A stretch of DNA of 64,000 nucleotides from Liquidambar formosana (GCA_039720395.1 CM077831.1:1399001-1463000), one strand, 5' to 3'; shown: positions 47,232-59,687, numbered from the stretch's first letter. The notes: generated by a model from the letters alone, not told the origin. Numbers and translations: made by a program.

Positions 47232-47375
47232 CTCTTGCTTGGAATGGATAAAGGAGAGATGATTCTTTGGTTCCAAGAGCAATTTCCCTTGTGGAACATC
47301 ATATATTGGTGCCTTGTATCTACTCTTTGAGTCAAGGAATGGATACTTTGAAGTGGAGTCTTCATTTGGATCCAT
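47232..47375 (-). CDS. Gene B exon 1
   Basis: 48 codons from ATG to the donor GAG|GTAAGC. No recognised domain. It is the least certain exon, because it is joined by the long intron of 619 bp, but donor, frame and Kozak-like context all agree. Confidence 0.65.
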
Positions 47376-47660
47376 GGTGGATGAACTAGCTTGTTTTGAG
47401 CAAAAATGGGTTTAATGGGTTTTTGATTTGCAAAGTGCTGCAAATTTCTTGTTTTTGATGTGAAATTGGGTGCTAATGATGCTATTTCATGTGTATGAAT
47501 CCCTCTTGAAGTGTGGATTTGAATGCCTTTGGGTGTTGGAGTGATTTTGCAAAATGGGGTAAGCTTCCTAGAGAGAGAAACTCCAATTTTCGGGCTCTTT
47601 GAACAAGGGGTATGAATAGTGCCCTTGTGCACTTAAAAAACCCAGATTTTTCAGCAAATA
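47376..47660 (-). promoter_or_regulatory. Putative gene B upstream region
   Basis: About 285 bp between the gene B start codon and the GC-rich module. I see no clear TATA box. A 134-codon minus-strand frame (47228-47632) overlaps exon 1 out of frame and has no recognisable features. Confidence 0.35.
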
Positions 47661-47745
47661 GGCTCGGGTAACCACCCAAGCCTTGGGCGGCTAGCCACCA
47701 GGGCCTGGGCGGCTAGCCTCCTGAGGCCTGGTGGTCACCCAAGCC
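47661..47745. repeat. GC-rich module upstream of gene B
   Basis: GGCTCGGGTAACCACCC...GGTGGTCACCCAAGCC, 85 bp with weaker symmetry than the LTR palindrome. In the same orientation as the module at 32758, so the two form direct repeats around gene B. Confidence 0.82.
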
Positions 47746-48030
47746 ACTTTGTTTTGGCTTTCTCCCTCGCTTTGTCTCGCCTTAGCGCGTGATCAAACCT
47801 TCTTCCAAATGAGATATTCAACACTTTTTGAGCTTAAAATCAATCAAATTTCACCTTGAAATCAATTCTTTGAATTGATTTTATGTTCAAAAGGGTTGAA
47901 TATATTTCCCTTGTGTCATGCCAACTCAAGTGACAATGTGTTAAGTCACTTTCCTCTTGCACCATGCTTGTTCAATCTTGATAAATTGATCATATATCCT
48001 CATTTCAAATCTTGATTTTTCATCCTACTT

Positions 48031-49740
48031 GGTTGAATATATTCATCACTTGAATATATTTTTCCATTTCAAAAGCGTATTCACCCTTTGAATATGCTTC
48101 TCAGTTTCAAATTCTCATTCCCTATCCTACTTGGTTGAATATATTCATCACTTGGATATATTCTTCCATTTCAAAAGCATGTTCACCCATTGAATATGCT
48201 TCCTAGTTTCAGATCCTCATTATCACTTACTTGGTTAAGTATATCCATCACTTGGGTATATTTCTCCATTTCAATGGTATACTCATCACTTGAGTATACT
48301 TCTCAGATATTTTGTCACTTACTTGGTTAAGTATATCCATCGCTTGGGTATATTTCTCCATTTCAATGGTATGTTCATCACTTGAACATACTTCTCAGAT
48401 TATTCGTCACTTACTTGGTTAAGTATATCCATCGCTTGGGTATATTTCTCCATTTCAATGGTATGTTCATCACTTGAACATACTTCTCAGATTATTCGTC
48501 ACTTACTTGGTTAAATATATTCGTGACTAGAATATATTTCTCCATTTCAATGGTGTACTCATCACTTGAGTACACTTCTCAGATTATTCTCTATCTTACT
48601 TGCTTAAGTATATCCATCGCTTGGGTATATTTCTCCATTTCAATGGTATGTTCATCACTTGAACATACTTCTCAGATTATTTGTCACTTACTTGGTTAAA
48701 TATATTCGTGACTAGAATATATTTCTCCATTTCAATGGTGTACTCATCACTTGAGTACACTTCTCAGATTATTCTCTATCTTACTTGCTTAAGTATATCC
48801 ATCGCTTGGATGTATTTCTCCATTTCAAAAGTATGTTCATCACTTGAACGTACTTCTCAGTCTTTCTCAGTCATTAAGTATCCTCATCACTTGAGTGTAC
48901 TTCTCAACTTACTTGGTTAAATATATTCGTGACTAGAATATATTTCTCCATTTCAAAGGTATGTTCATCACTTGAACGTACTTCTCAGTCTTTTTCAATC
49001 ACTAAGTATACTCATCACTTGAGTATATTTCTCAGCATCCTTTCCATCACTAGAATATATTTCTCCATTTCAATGGTGTACTCATCACTTGAGTACACTT
49101 CTCAGATCATTCTTATCCTACTTGGTTAAATATATCCATCGCTTGGATATATTTCTCCATTTCAATGGTATGATTATCTCTTGAACATACTTGTCACTTA
49201 CTTGGTTAAATATATCCGTCGCTTGGATATATTTCTCCATTTCAATGGTATGCTTATCACTTGAGTGTACTTCTCAGCTTACTTGGTTGAATATATTCGT
49301 CACTTGAATACATTTTTCCATTTCAAAAGTATGTTCATCACTTGAACGTACTTCTCAGTCTTTTTCAATCATTGAGTATACTCATCACTTGAGTATATTT
49401 CTCTGCACCTTTTTCATCACTTGGTTAAATATATTCGTAACCTGAATATATTTCTCCATTTCAAAAGTACACTCATCACTTGAGTATACTTCTCAGAATC
49501 TTTGTCACTCACTTGGTTAAATATATTCGTGACCTGAATATTCTTCTCCATGTCCAAGGTACGTTCATCACTTGAACGTACTTCTCAGATCTCATTCTCA
49601 TCACTTGGTTAAATATATTCGTGACTAGAATATATTTCTCCATTTCAAAAGTGTGTTCATTCGTAGTGGTTTGAATATGCTTCTCTTGTCAATTCCCAAC
49701 CCCCAGTGGTTTAAGTATACTCATGACTTGAGTACACTTC
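48031..49740. repeat. Tandem array of short covarying hairpins (Ogre-2)
   Basis: Same array as 12218-14260 but with a different order and number of units (about 37 hairpins). Stems again vary in pairs (GTATGTTCA/TGAACATAC, GTGTACTCA/TGAGTACAC, GTATACTCA/TGAGTATAC, ATATCCA/TGGATAT), mostly around TCACT or TCGCT. It sits between the gene B flank and the 3' LTR. Confidence 0.9.
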
Positions 49741-49876
49741 CTTATTTCAGTCTCAGGTTTTCAACCTCCCATCATTGTTGGCATCAGTGTGTGATTTCTC
49801 CAGGCTTTTTGGCCAAAAATGGGTTGTTCTTTATCATTGGTTCACAAGTGTAACTTGTTCGCCAATGAGGGGCTTC

Positions 49877-52572
49877 TGTCACACCCCATTTTTGCACCAC
49901 CTTACTAGGGCTCATCATTTCATGCATGTTTTTGTTTTGTTTTTGAGTCTAGTCACTTGCATTAGGTTTCTAGAGTCACAAGGACAATGGATATGAATTT
50001 TGATTCAAATTGGAGTTGATCTTGAGGGATAATAAGAGCTTTTGTGACTTGAGGGGCATAATCGTCTTTTAAGTCCCAAACTTTTCATTTGACCTTGGAA
50101 TGATCTCCAAATTGTCAATTGGAGTTCATATGGATGCATAAGAGGTATTTCTAGTGTCAATTTGGTAAGTCAATGGCTCGGGATTAAAATGGCTCAATAT
50201 AGTTCAAGTTGGTTAATTGACCCTTCTTTGGGTTAACTCTAATTGACTCACAATTCTCAACCAAATCTTTTCAAATTGACTTTCATTAGTCATCATTTTA
50301 CCCCCAAAAGTGTTTCATGAAGTTCAATTTTGATATGGAAAGTGTTTGGTTTGATCCTATGTGCATGCCTATGCTTAGCAAAGGTAGAGCATAGTGGTTA
50401 ACCGCCTTGTTCAAACCTAACCATGCCCCCATGGTTAGTGGTTTTCACCCTAAAATGTTCAAAAACATATTCCTCATCGAAACACGGTCGTTTTGGCTTT
50501 TGTTTCATCAAAATCGGAGTTAATTTGCCCCCTGAAACACTTCTAGAAGGATTAGGAGTCAAAACAGGCAAAAAATTAGAAGTGGGCTCGGGTGACCACC
50601 CAAGCCTGGGCGGCTAGCCGCCTGGGCCTAGGTGGCTAGCCGCCCAGCCTTGGGTGGTCACCCGAGACCACTTTCCTATTTACACCATGTTTCCTTGCTG
50701 AAGCGGATTCCTCCCTATTTTGACGTACAAGGACTCTTTTGGACGAGTTTCCTTCTAATTTTTGGTAACTTCTGAGTTACTTAAGCCCCAAGGGGGTCTC
50801 TAATAGCCCTTGGATTAATTTTTAGGGTTTTAATCCCAGCCATTGGTTAATCCTAATTGAAGTCTATAAATACCCCCCTATGCTTCAGCACAAGGGGGGC
50901 CACCTGATGCACTAAAATTAGAGTGTTTGAGAGAGAATAAGAGAGAGAGACTTAGAGGAGAGCTAGAGGACCTGCTGTAGCCTTGAAGAACATTGATTGA
51001 AGACATCCATAAGAGCAAGAGGGAGTTCATACAGCAGCAAGGAAGGCTCTTCCTAAGGTATTCTACTTTTCTGTTCAAGCTTAAACAAAGGTATCATGTA
51101 GGATAGCTCTATTGCATGCCATGCTTATAATTTTTACCATGAATTGAGGTTTCTAGTAGTTAATACATGTGATATTGATGATGTTCATGATGAGTTTTGC
51201 ATGTTTTAGAGTTGGTTCATAGGTTCCAATGCATGGTTGTGATTCTTGTGCTTCTGTTGTCCTTGTTTTAGAATAGGGTCATTACATGCTAGAGTTAGGT
51301 TTTTTGTCATGTTTAGTTAGCTAATATGCATGGTTTAGTTTCTGTTTAGTTTGGTTTTAGCATGATTAAAGTATGTTTTGTATGTTTTTAAGCATATTTG
51401 TGAGTTTAGGGTTTTAGAGTCTTTGTTTTGTGTTTGTTTTCACATAGCATGATAAAGTAGACTTTTTTATTGGTTTTTCTTCGTGTTTGCTGTATATGTC
51501 TTGCATATAGAGTAAATATGATGTTTTTGCATGCATGTTAGTATGTTTTAGGGTTTTTGTGCATGATATGGTTCTAGGAATATGTTAGGACTTATTATTA
51601 TTCATTGTTTTGCTGTTAGCATGCTTAGTGGATGATTTTAGGCCTTAGTACTATTCTGTCCAAATTTGCATGTTAGTGTTTTTGCATGGTTTTGAGCACT
51701 TGTAAGGGTGCAAATAGGTGTGGTATTTGTCCTATGGCAAATAGGGCTGCTTATGTCTGAAATGGCTAATGCTTGGAGCTAATTGCGCTCAGGTAAGCGG
51801 GTGTGAAGGTGCCCCAATTCACCTCTCTTTCTTATCCTTTCTCTTCTCCCTCTTTAGGGTTATTTCCTAATATGAGTTTATGGTATAATTAGAGGTTTCC
51901 TTCATAAATAAAATTCTGGTTTTTATTAAAGTTTCCATCTTGTGGATTTCTTTCCTAAAATCAAACTTTCTATCAATTCTCTTTTGATCAAATAAGGAAA
52001 CCTAGGGTTCTCACCATAGGTTTATATTAGGATTTAACCTTAGTTCTAATCGAACTACGTGGACTTTGATCCATGTATTTCGTTGCATGGTACGTAGGCG
52101 CTCTTCGTGAGGCTCAAGTCCGTTCTAGGATCCAAGCATCCTAGGTTTTTTTGTTTTGTTTTGTTTTGTTTTCTTTATTTTCTGTTTTTATGTGTTTATT
52201 ATACATGGATGGATGATGGAATATATGATATGCATGCAATTCTTGTGATGATATACTTGCTGATTTTTGTATGGAAAAGACTTTAATTTAGCCCAAATGA
52301 ACTGAGAGACCGAAAGGGTGACATGGGTGCCTATAGGCTTTGCCTAGAACCTTCCCATGTCATAACTTAGCCTCCGAATCCCCGATTTCTTTGGTTTCCA
52401 AAAGACTATTTTTGCCTTTCCTTTTTTATGGAGTCATTCAAATTGTTTTCCTAAAACAAACTGTTTTTTGGGTTTTCCTTGTTTCCTTTAAAAAATAAGG
52501 TGGCGACTCCTTTCCTTTTTCAAACCCTTATTTTCTTTCCAACCCTTGTGGGCCCAATTTCCGGGGTTCACA
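49877..52572 (+). repeat. 3' LTR of Ogre-2
   Basis: 2696 bp. Differs from the 5' LTR by about 17 substitutions and two small indels by eye. Preceded by GCCAATGAGGGGCTTC, the presumed polypurine tract. Palindrome at 50585-50668, TATA 50865-50872, PBS-like GGTGGCGACTCC 52499-52510. Confidence 0.95.
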
Positions 52573-52577
52573 GTCCC

Positions 52578-55337
52578 TAAGTGAATAGGTAACATATACC
52601 AAACTATGGTATTGGAGCTAATACAATTATCTCATAAATTAAAGCTCCCACTATGATGATTATGGACTTTGAGAGGATTCAATCCAAGCCAATAGATTGA
52701 ATCCAAGGTCTAAGGTGGGTGTAGGTGATCGTAAAATAAACCATTCGTAACATTCATGCTTTCTTGAAAAACTTCTCTAAGCTTTCAAGTCCTTCAATTT
52801 GCTCCCTTGGCTTGATGGTCTCCACCATTAGCTTGTTGGTCTCCACCATTGGCTTGTTGGGCTCCATCATACTCCTTTGGGTCCACTATGCTCCTTAGTG
52901 CGCTCTCAATTACATAACATTTACATAATATATAGAAAGGGATACATAAGGGGAATGTGGGGTACAAAAGAGAATGATAGAGAGAGAGGGAAGGTGGCAT
53001 GCAAGCCCCAAATAATAAATTACATCACCATAATGAAATTACAACTCTTAAAAAATTATTACAACCCATTCATAAGATGGCCAATCACAATTGGTTTAAG
53101 GGGTATAGTCCATAATCATCATCCAAACACATACATACAATCTCATTGCATAATGTAAAAAAAAACTGTAAGCATTAAAACATATGGGCATTATGGTAAT
53201 TCTCTTGAATGATTTACAAGAATCTCATTAATGCATCCTAATCTTATTAGGTTTAAACAAAAATATCCAGAATTAAATAAAGTCTTAACATTTAAGACAT
53301 TTAGTTTCAATTAATCAAATTAATAGAAACATATAAAGTTTCCTAAAATAACTCTAATATCCAATATTAGGGTTTCCTTATTTAAAGAAAACAATTTCCT
53401 TCAATTAAGGATTTATAGATTTTAATTTAATCCCCAATTGTATTTTAAACCATTTAAAACATTACAAAATTAATCAATGTTAATTAAATAATTAACATGG
53501 GAATTAAATAAAATCAATTAAATGATGAATTAGTGTATTAGGGTTTCCTAAAACCCTAAACCCTAAATGCATAACCCTAAACCCTAAATGCAAGCCCTAA
53601 TCATTAAATGCCTTATGATTGGTCATTTAATGACCAATCATTAAAATTCTAGGTTCATACGGTATTTAATAAAAGGGATTAGGGTTTAATTAATGCCAAA
53701 TAGGGTATTTATTACCCTTAATTAATTACACTAATTAGGGTTATCAAAACCCTAACCCTAGACATCATTAATGGTATTAATTATGCCCTAACAATTAATA
53801 ACCATGATTGGTCATTTAATGAACAATCATTAACTCTTAATTAAGGTAATTAATATTCCAATTAGGGTTTTAATTAATGCCATAATGAAATTAGGGTTTC
53901 ATCATTAACTCAAAATTAGGGTTTCATCCTTAACTCTATGCAGCCGTCACTACCAGGGGGCTGCCTGAGCTTGGCTAGGCTGCCATGGCCACCAACAGCT
54001 GTGGGAGGCCATGGCCAACCAAGGGAGAGGACTACAGGGGTGTGGGACAAGCCCTTGGACACGTAAGAAAAGGTGGAAGTGGCTGCCATCATCAAGAACA
54101 ATTAGGGTTTCCAAAACCCATTGCTGGAGCCATTGTTGCAGACCTTCAAGGTCACAATAGCTTCTAAAACCTTATCAATTCGACTCCTCCATTGAAACCA
54201 GCTTTTGTATCATGTCCCTACATGAAATACTAAGCTAATAGAAGAGGTTTGGATGATCAAATCATCACCAATTGTTCTAAACAATTAAAACAACAGTAGG
54301 CTGCCCAGAAATTTACAGCATACTGTCCATTGTCAGAAATTAATTTAAAACCCAGCAAGATGAATGAATTAGGCTACCAAACGAATTTTCCCAGTATCCT
54401 ACATGTCTTAGGAAACTAATGCAATTGGTTTCATGAAATTTGGAGTTCCCTAACTCAAGTTCTAATCAAAACTCCATTGATGACTTTTCTGCAGAAAAAT
54501 TCTGCTATGCTGTTCATGAAAAATTTTCAAACTTTTTGAATCTTTTTCCATCAAAACCTTTTTGAAACTTAAAGAAAATCATATAAACATGATATATAAT
54601 GATCCTACAATGATCTTCCATCATAAATACAGCAGCTTTAATTAGAATTAATTGCAAGAACCTTAGGGTTCTAAAACCCAGATTCAGCCTCCATGGTGTT
54701 CTTCTCCTTCTTCCGTCTGTTCTAGCATCTTAATCCAATTATGATGCATCTAAATGCTTGGGAACCTTTCCCTACCATGTCTAGAACATAACCCAAGTGG
54801 TGGCAACCATTGCCATGCCTTTGATCTCCATCAATAACTCAAAGTTGTGGCTATTGCATCATTCCCGAGCAAAACTGTCTTTCCAGACAGCCTGTAGTAA
54901 AAAATTCATAACTTTCACTACAGAACTCGGATTGACGCACCGTTTGTTGGTTTGGAAAGCTTATTCGAAGGGCTTTCTAACCATATATGGCTCGAAAATT
55001 TTGGAGAAGAACTCTGAATTCGGCATGCAAAACAAGATGACGGTTTTTTCATGGCTACCATGAAAACTGTTCATAACAGTTTTATAAAACCCTAGTTTCC
55101 TTATTCTTCTTCTCCAAACTCAAACCCTATGCAACCTATTGCATCCATGGCTACACTTAACCATCACTTAGAAGAGGAGTAGAAGAGAATTGACCTAGGG
55201 TTCCAAACCCTAGGTTCAGCCATGGAGGAAAACCAATTATGCAGAAAAATTTTCCAGATTTTTGAATCATTCAACTACACCATAATTACCAGCCCATATG
55301 TATTTTGTATTATGCATAATCATGGCTCTGATACCAC
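52578..55337 (-). mobile_element. Copia-R internal part, second block (leader)
   Basis: Continues Copia-R from 18896 across Ogre-2. Reverse-complement of the F1 leader. Contains the telo-box rich segment (about 53530-53930), the small sense frame (52794-53000), the antisense frame (54797-55063) and the primer site complement GGCTCTGATACCA at 55324-55336. Confidence 0.93.
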
Positions 55338-56993
55338 TGTTGGGAATCGAACAAGAGGGAAAAATTGAAGTGCGGAATATAAAAATTTTTCTTACGATTC
55401 CCAATCCCATGAATCTAACTATGCATAACACAAAATCAAACCCTAACTACGAAGAGGGTTAGAACACTTACAAAATTTGTTGTCTTCTCCTTTTTTTGCT
55501 CCAAGCTTTGATTCCGGACAGTGGTGAATGAGCAGCCCATGTGTGCTGCCTCCAACGGTATCCACACCTAGCTAGAGCTTCAAGTCCTTTCCTTCTTTCC
55601 CATGTTGTTGCTAGAGTAGGAGAAGAGAGGAGAGAGAGAGAGGGAGGCTGGAAATTCTTGCCAGCCCTTGGGGAGTTCCAAAAAATCATGATGTCACACA
55701 TCATAGTGTGACTTAAATAGTCCACACTAAAGGGGCCGGCCCTAGGGGGGAAACCCTTTTAGGGTTTTGTGCAATTTCCCTAAATTGCACAATGACCCCT
55801 ATTGTTTATATCAAATGCAAACATGGCCTCAAAGAACTATTCTTTATGCACTCATACCCTTTCTCTCATAGACTTAAAAGCTCATCTTGCATGATCAGTG
55901 TGTGACCCATTGGGTTCACAGCATTAAGTAGTAGGAATAGCACGAGGTGTGCACAATGGAACTCTTTCCATTTAGGGTCTAATTGGAACTCCTTCCAATT
56001 CCCTAATTGATTATAACTCACTTATATCAATTAGGGCTTCTACTAACCATGAGTAACACCTAGCATATGGCTCATGGTGTGGTCCTTAATGAGGTGAATA
56101 GTCATTTACAAAGAACCCTTCTGTTATAGTTTATAGGTTACAATTGCATCCTTCCTTCAACACAATGTCTCCAATTGAACTAATAGGACATGGAAGTCTA
56201 TCAAGTCCCTAGTTCAATTACTTTATACTCATTCATAGATATCAACTCATTGATGAACTCATGAAACTCTTTTCATATTCATCCTACCATGGCCATGGAT
56301 TTAATGAGTTATATTATAAATGCTATATAAGACATTCTCTCTCTTTTTCCTGAGAGTGATGGATCCCTTGTTGATCACTCACATGCCTTCATACACATAG
56401 CAGTAGGGCCAATGAACACCTTTGCAAACCCCTGAATAGGATTTGCACTTAGTGTTATCAAACTTCTAAAGCCACAAGCATAAAACAACTATGGTGTCTC
56501 AGGTCTAAGGATTACTTGTACCACTATAACAATGAGAAACTGATTGACAGGCAGGATAAAACTCCATTCAGTTTATCTCATATCTTTTGTCACATTCAGT
56601 GTACCTATTCTCGTAATAGGCACCCATTTGTTGGTTGTAGTGTCTCCACACAAATAGCTTGAGACTAGCTATCCTCCTATAGAGTCAACCTAACAAGTGC
56701 TAGTCTTATGGTTCATTATTGTCCATTATAGTGAACCTTCAACTAGGAATGCTTTAGGAGTTTAGTACAGAGATATATCTACAGTCTCAAAATTACAACT
56801 CTTTGTAATTCCATATTCTCAACTCTAACTCCATGGACATATTATGTAAATATAAATTATGCATATAAACATAATAGAATAAGCCCTTTTATTAAATCAA
56901 TAATAAATGTGACATACATAAATGAAATCAAATGATTGTTCCTAATCCCTAAACAATCATCTCTATGATTGGCTCTAGGGCATAATCCTAACA
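55338..56993 (-). repeat. 5' LTR of Copia-R
   Basis: 1656 bp, TGTTGGGAATCG...ATCCTAACA read on the plus strand. Subgroup I. Right flank TAATA (56994-56998) is the expected TSD; its partner lies outside the window. Confidence 0.94.
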
Positions 56994-58736
56994 TAATATA
57001 CATGGTTTAAATGTTATTCATAATGAGTTATGCATGTAATTGGATTATTTCATGTGGTTTAATGCATAGTTGGGATTTTAGGGTTTCTATTGCGCTGAAA
57101 TTAGAACAGCTCTATTTCATGTTCAAGTTGGCATTTTTATCATGTGTTGATACTTCTATTGATTAATATTCATGACTAAAATGTTATTCTTGAGGAGTTA
57201 TGCATGTTATAATGTTATTGGATGTGATTTTATGCATAGTTGTGATTCTAGGGTTTCTAGTGTCTTTTTTTAGGGTTTTGCATTGAATAGCTATTATTTC
57301 ATGTTCAAGCTTGCATTTTTATCATGTGTTGATGCTTTCATTAGTTAATACATATGATTAGAATGTCATTTATGTTTAGTTTTGCATGATTTAGGGCTGT
57401 TTCACATAGTTTAAAGCATGTGTGTGAGTTTAGAATTTCTTTTGCCTTTGTTTTAGGTATGTTGCATAGTAGTTTAGGCTTTTTGTTGTCTTTTTCTTCG
57501 TAGTTGCTATATATGTATTGCATATAGAATAGCTATGATGATTTTCTGCATTCATGGTAGTAGATTTTAGGGTTTTTGCATGTCATTGCATATAGGGTTG
57601 GATTAAGGTTTCTATTAGTTCATGATTCATGTTGTTTACGTGATTTATGGGTAATTTTAAGCTTTATTTCAATTCTGTCCAGAACTGTTTAAAGGCTTTA
57701 ATGATGTATTGTGAGCATGTGTTAGCCTATGTTTAAGCATGACAATTGCTTGATTAGAAACTAGGTTTGTTTGTTGGATTTTTGGTGTGTTTTGCATGCA
57801 AATTGCAGGTATTTGACAGGTACAAACCCATAGAATGTGGGATATGACAGGTAAAACTACCCCACCAATGTGGGGTGGTTATTTTGGCTATTGCGAGATG
57901 AAATCTTGCAAATAAAGTAATTACCTTATGCAATAGGGTGGTTATTTTGACAGGTTGCTTTTGCTTAAGGTAAGTTGGGTATGAAGGTGCCCTAATTCAC
58001 CTTTCCTTCCTTAAAACTTTCCCTTTCTCCCTCTTAGGGTTATTTCCTAATAGAGGAACATGGCAATCCTTATAGTTTCCTTTCATAAAAAAATTCCTTT
58101 TCAAATGAAAGTTTCTATCTTTATTGAAATTCCATATTTCCCAAAAAGATCTTTTGAGAATCATTTATCTTTGGAAACTCTTTTATCTATGAAAGGAAAC
58201 CTAGGGTTTATCATAGGCCTTTATTAGGTTATAACCCTATTCCCTATCGAACTACGTGGACTTTGATCCATGTATTTCGCTACATGGTACATAGGCGCTT
58301 TGAGGTTCAAGTCCGCCCTAGGATCTAAGTATCCTAGTTTTGTTTTGTTTTCTTTGTTTTTGTTTGTTTATTATGGATGGAATATATGACATGCATACAA
58401 TTCTTGTGATGATATACTTGTTGATTTTTGTATGGTAAGACTTTAATTTAGCCCAAATAAACTAAGAGACCGAAAGGGTGACATGGGTGCCTATAGGCTT
58501 TGCCTAGAACCTTCCCATGTCATAACTTAGCCTCCGAATCCTGATTTCTTTGGTTTCCAAAAGACTGTTTTTGCCTTTCCTTTTTAAATATGGAGTCATT
58601 CAAATTGTTTTCTTAAAACAAACTATTTTTAGGGTTTTCCTTGTTTCCTTAAAAAAATAAGGTGGCGACTCCTTTTCTTTTTTCAAACCCATTTTCCTTT
58701 TCAACCTCGTGGGCCTTAACTTTTTTAGGGTTCACA
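56994..58736 (+). mobile_element. Right part of a diverged Ogre-type LTR
   Basis: Related to the Ogre-1/2 LTR throughout its downstream half (shared AACTACGTGGACTTTGATCC, GAGACCGAAAGGGTGACATG, GGTGGCGACTCC) but clearly diverged. Ends TTCACA at 58736, inserted into minus-strand Ogre-3 integrase. Copia-R cuts it at 56993; its left portion lies outside the window, so I cannot tell whether it is a solo LTR or part of a full element. Confidence 0.8.
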
Positions 58737-59399
58737 CGGTGTACGTGTCTGCAGTCTTCTGTAGTATTTTCTTGATGTTCTTGTTAGCTGCTTCCACTGC
58801 TCCATTAGTCTGAGGATGGTATGGTGATGACAGATGGTGAACTATGCTGTATCTTTGTAAGAGCTCATGGGTTTCTTTCTAGAAGTGCTGGCCATTGTCT
58901 GAGATGACTTCTTGTGGTACCCTATATCGATACATGATGTTATGCTGTATGAACTGTGCTAACTTCTTGGCATTCAAGGTTTTGAAGGATGCTGCCTCCA
59001 CCCACTTAGTGAAATAATCGATAGCAACAAGGATGTATTTATGCCCATTTGACGCCTTTGGCTTGATCTGTCCAATGATATCTATTCCCCATACTGCAAA
59101 CGGCCAAGGAAATGACATACTTGTTAGAGGCATAGAAGGAAAATGTTGTCCACTGGCGAATAGTTGGCATTTATGGCACTTCTTAACATGTATGTGGCAA
59201 TCTCTTTTTATGGTAGACCAATAATAGCCTAGCCTCATGATTTTCTTAGCCAACTGTTGACACCCAATTTTGTACCGCCTGACATTTTGGACCACCTTTA
59301 AGCCCAATGATGAAGGGCAACAGCAGATAAACTACCACAAGCAAGCCCGAAGGACCCGTGCAGGCACAACACAACTTTTTGATACCTTTTAATACCCCA

Positions 59400-59550
59400 T
59401 GATCATATGAGCATGGTTCATGCACGTACGTGCATCTTCCATGCATGTATGATCATGCCCTTTATTTTCCAACACAGCTTTTTGATACCCATGATCGTAT
59501 GAGCATGGTTCATGCACGTACGTGCATCTTCCATGCACATACGATCATGC
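59400..59550. repeat. 92-bp tandem duplication with ACGT palindromes in LTR-C
   Basis: TGCACGTACGTGCA at 59421-59434 and 59513-59526, each followed by TCTTCCATGCA and GATCATGCCC. The palindrome recurs at 60301-60313 and 60321-60334. Confidence 0.85.
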
Positions 59551-59679
59551 CCTTCGAATTTCAAATTTCCAGCATTTCCCCCCAAATCGTTTCTTACCTT
59601 ATGAAGCCCCTGTGCTTATAGCTGCTTGATGGCGGCTAGGAAACCCTAATGGACTCCGAAATAAACCCTAATCACCATC

Positions 59680-59687
59680 TATAAATA
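59680..59687 (+). promoter_or_regulatory. TATA box of LTR-C
   Basis: TATAAATA in CATCTATAAATACCC, the same core as in the Ogre LTR. Confidence 0.6.

Larger units (their letters stand above)
33074..47375 (-). pseudogene. Antisense gene B: seven-exon plant-mobile-domain gene, split by nested insertions
   Basis: Exons on the minus strand, in order: 47375-47232, 46612-45959, 45883-45716, 45641-45547 plus 33985-33736, 33662-33450, 33361-33263, 33181-33074. Every intron is GT-AG, of 619, 75, 74, 73, 88 and 81 bp. Every exon is a multiple of three, so all introns are phase 0. The model gives 576 residues plus TAG, with no internal stop. The start context is CCACCATGG. Exon 2 carries a clear plant mobile domain (PMD; MAIN/MAIL-like): WWRRM, ALAELWWDTTNTFHF and FGEMTMTPKDFSIITGL. 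Exons 3-4 keep WYYEYLGLC and RYWYLGEHVLRQV, also typical of the family. The C-terminus is RG/K-rich. The only break is the 11.56-kb insertion in exon 4, which left the flanking frames in register. Related host PMD proteins act in nuclear silencing; this protein's role is unknown. Confidence 0.85.
18897..52572 (+). mobile_element. Ogre-2, complete giant Ty3/gypsy element (TSD GTCCC)
   Basis: Both LTRs are present (18897-21581 and 49877-52572), flanked by GTCCC at 18892-18896 and 52573-52577 within Copia-R. It spans 33,676 bp; subtracting the solo LTR block (26574-28237) and the nested block (33991-45551) leaves about 20.45 kb, in the size range of Ogre elements. Lineage evidence: a protease-RT intron, a second archaeal-type RNase H, a DNGS protease motif and paired CHHC knuckles in gag. 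I counted about 17 substitutions between the LTRs (about 0.6%), so it is young, yet it carries several disabling mutations. It also carries two antisense genes. Confidence 0.95.

Noticed and set aside
47228..47632. 134-codon minus-strand frame as a separate gene
   Set aside because: It overlaps gene B exon 1 in another frame, has no recognisable features and lies in the likely 5' untranslated region.
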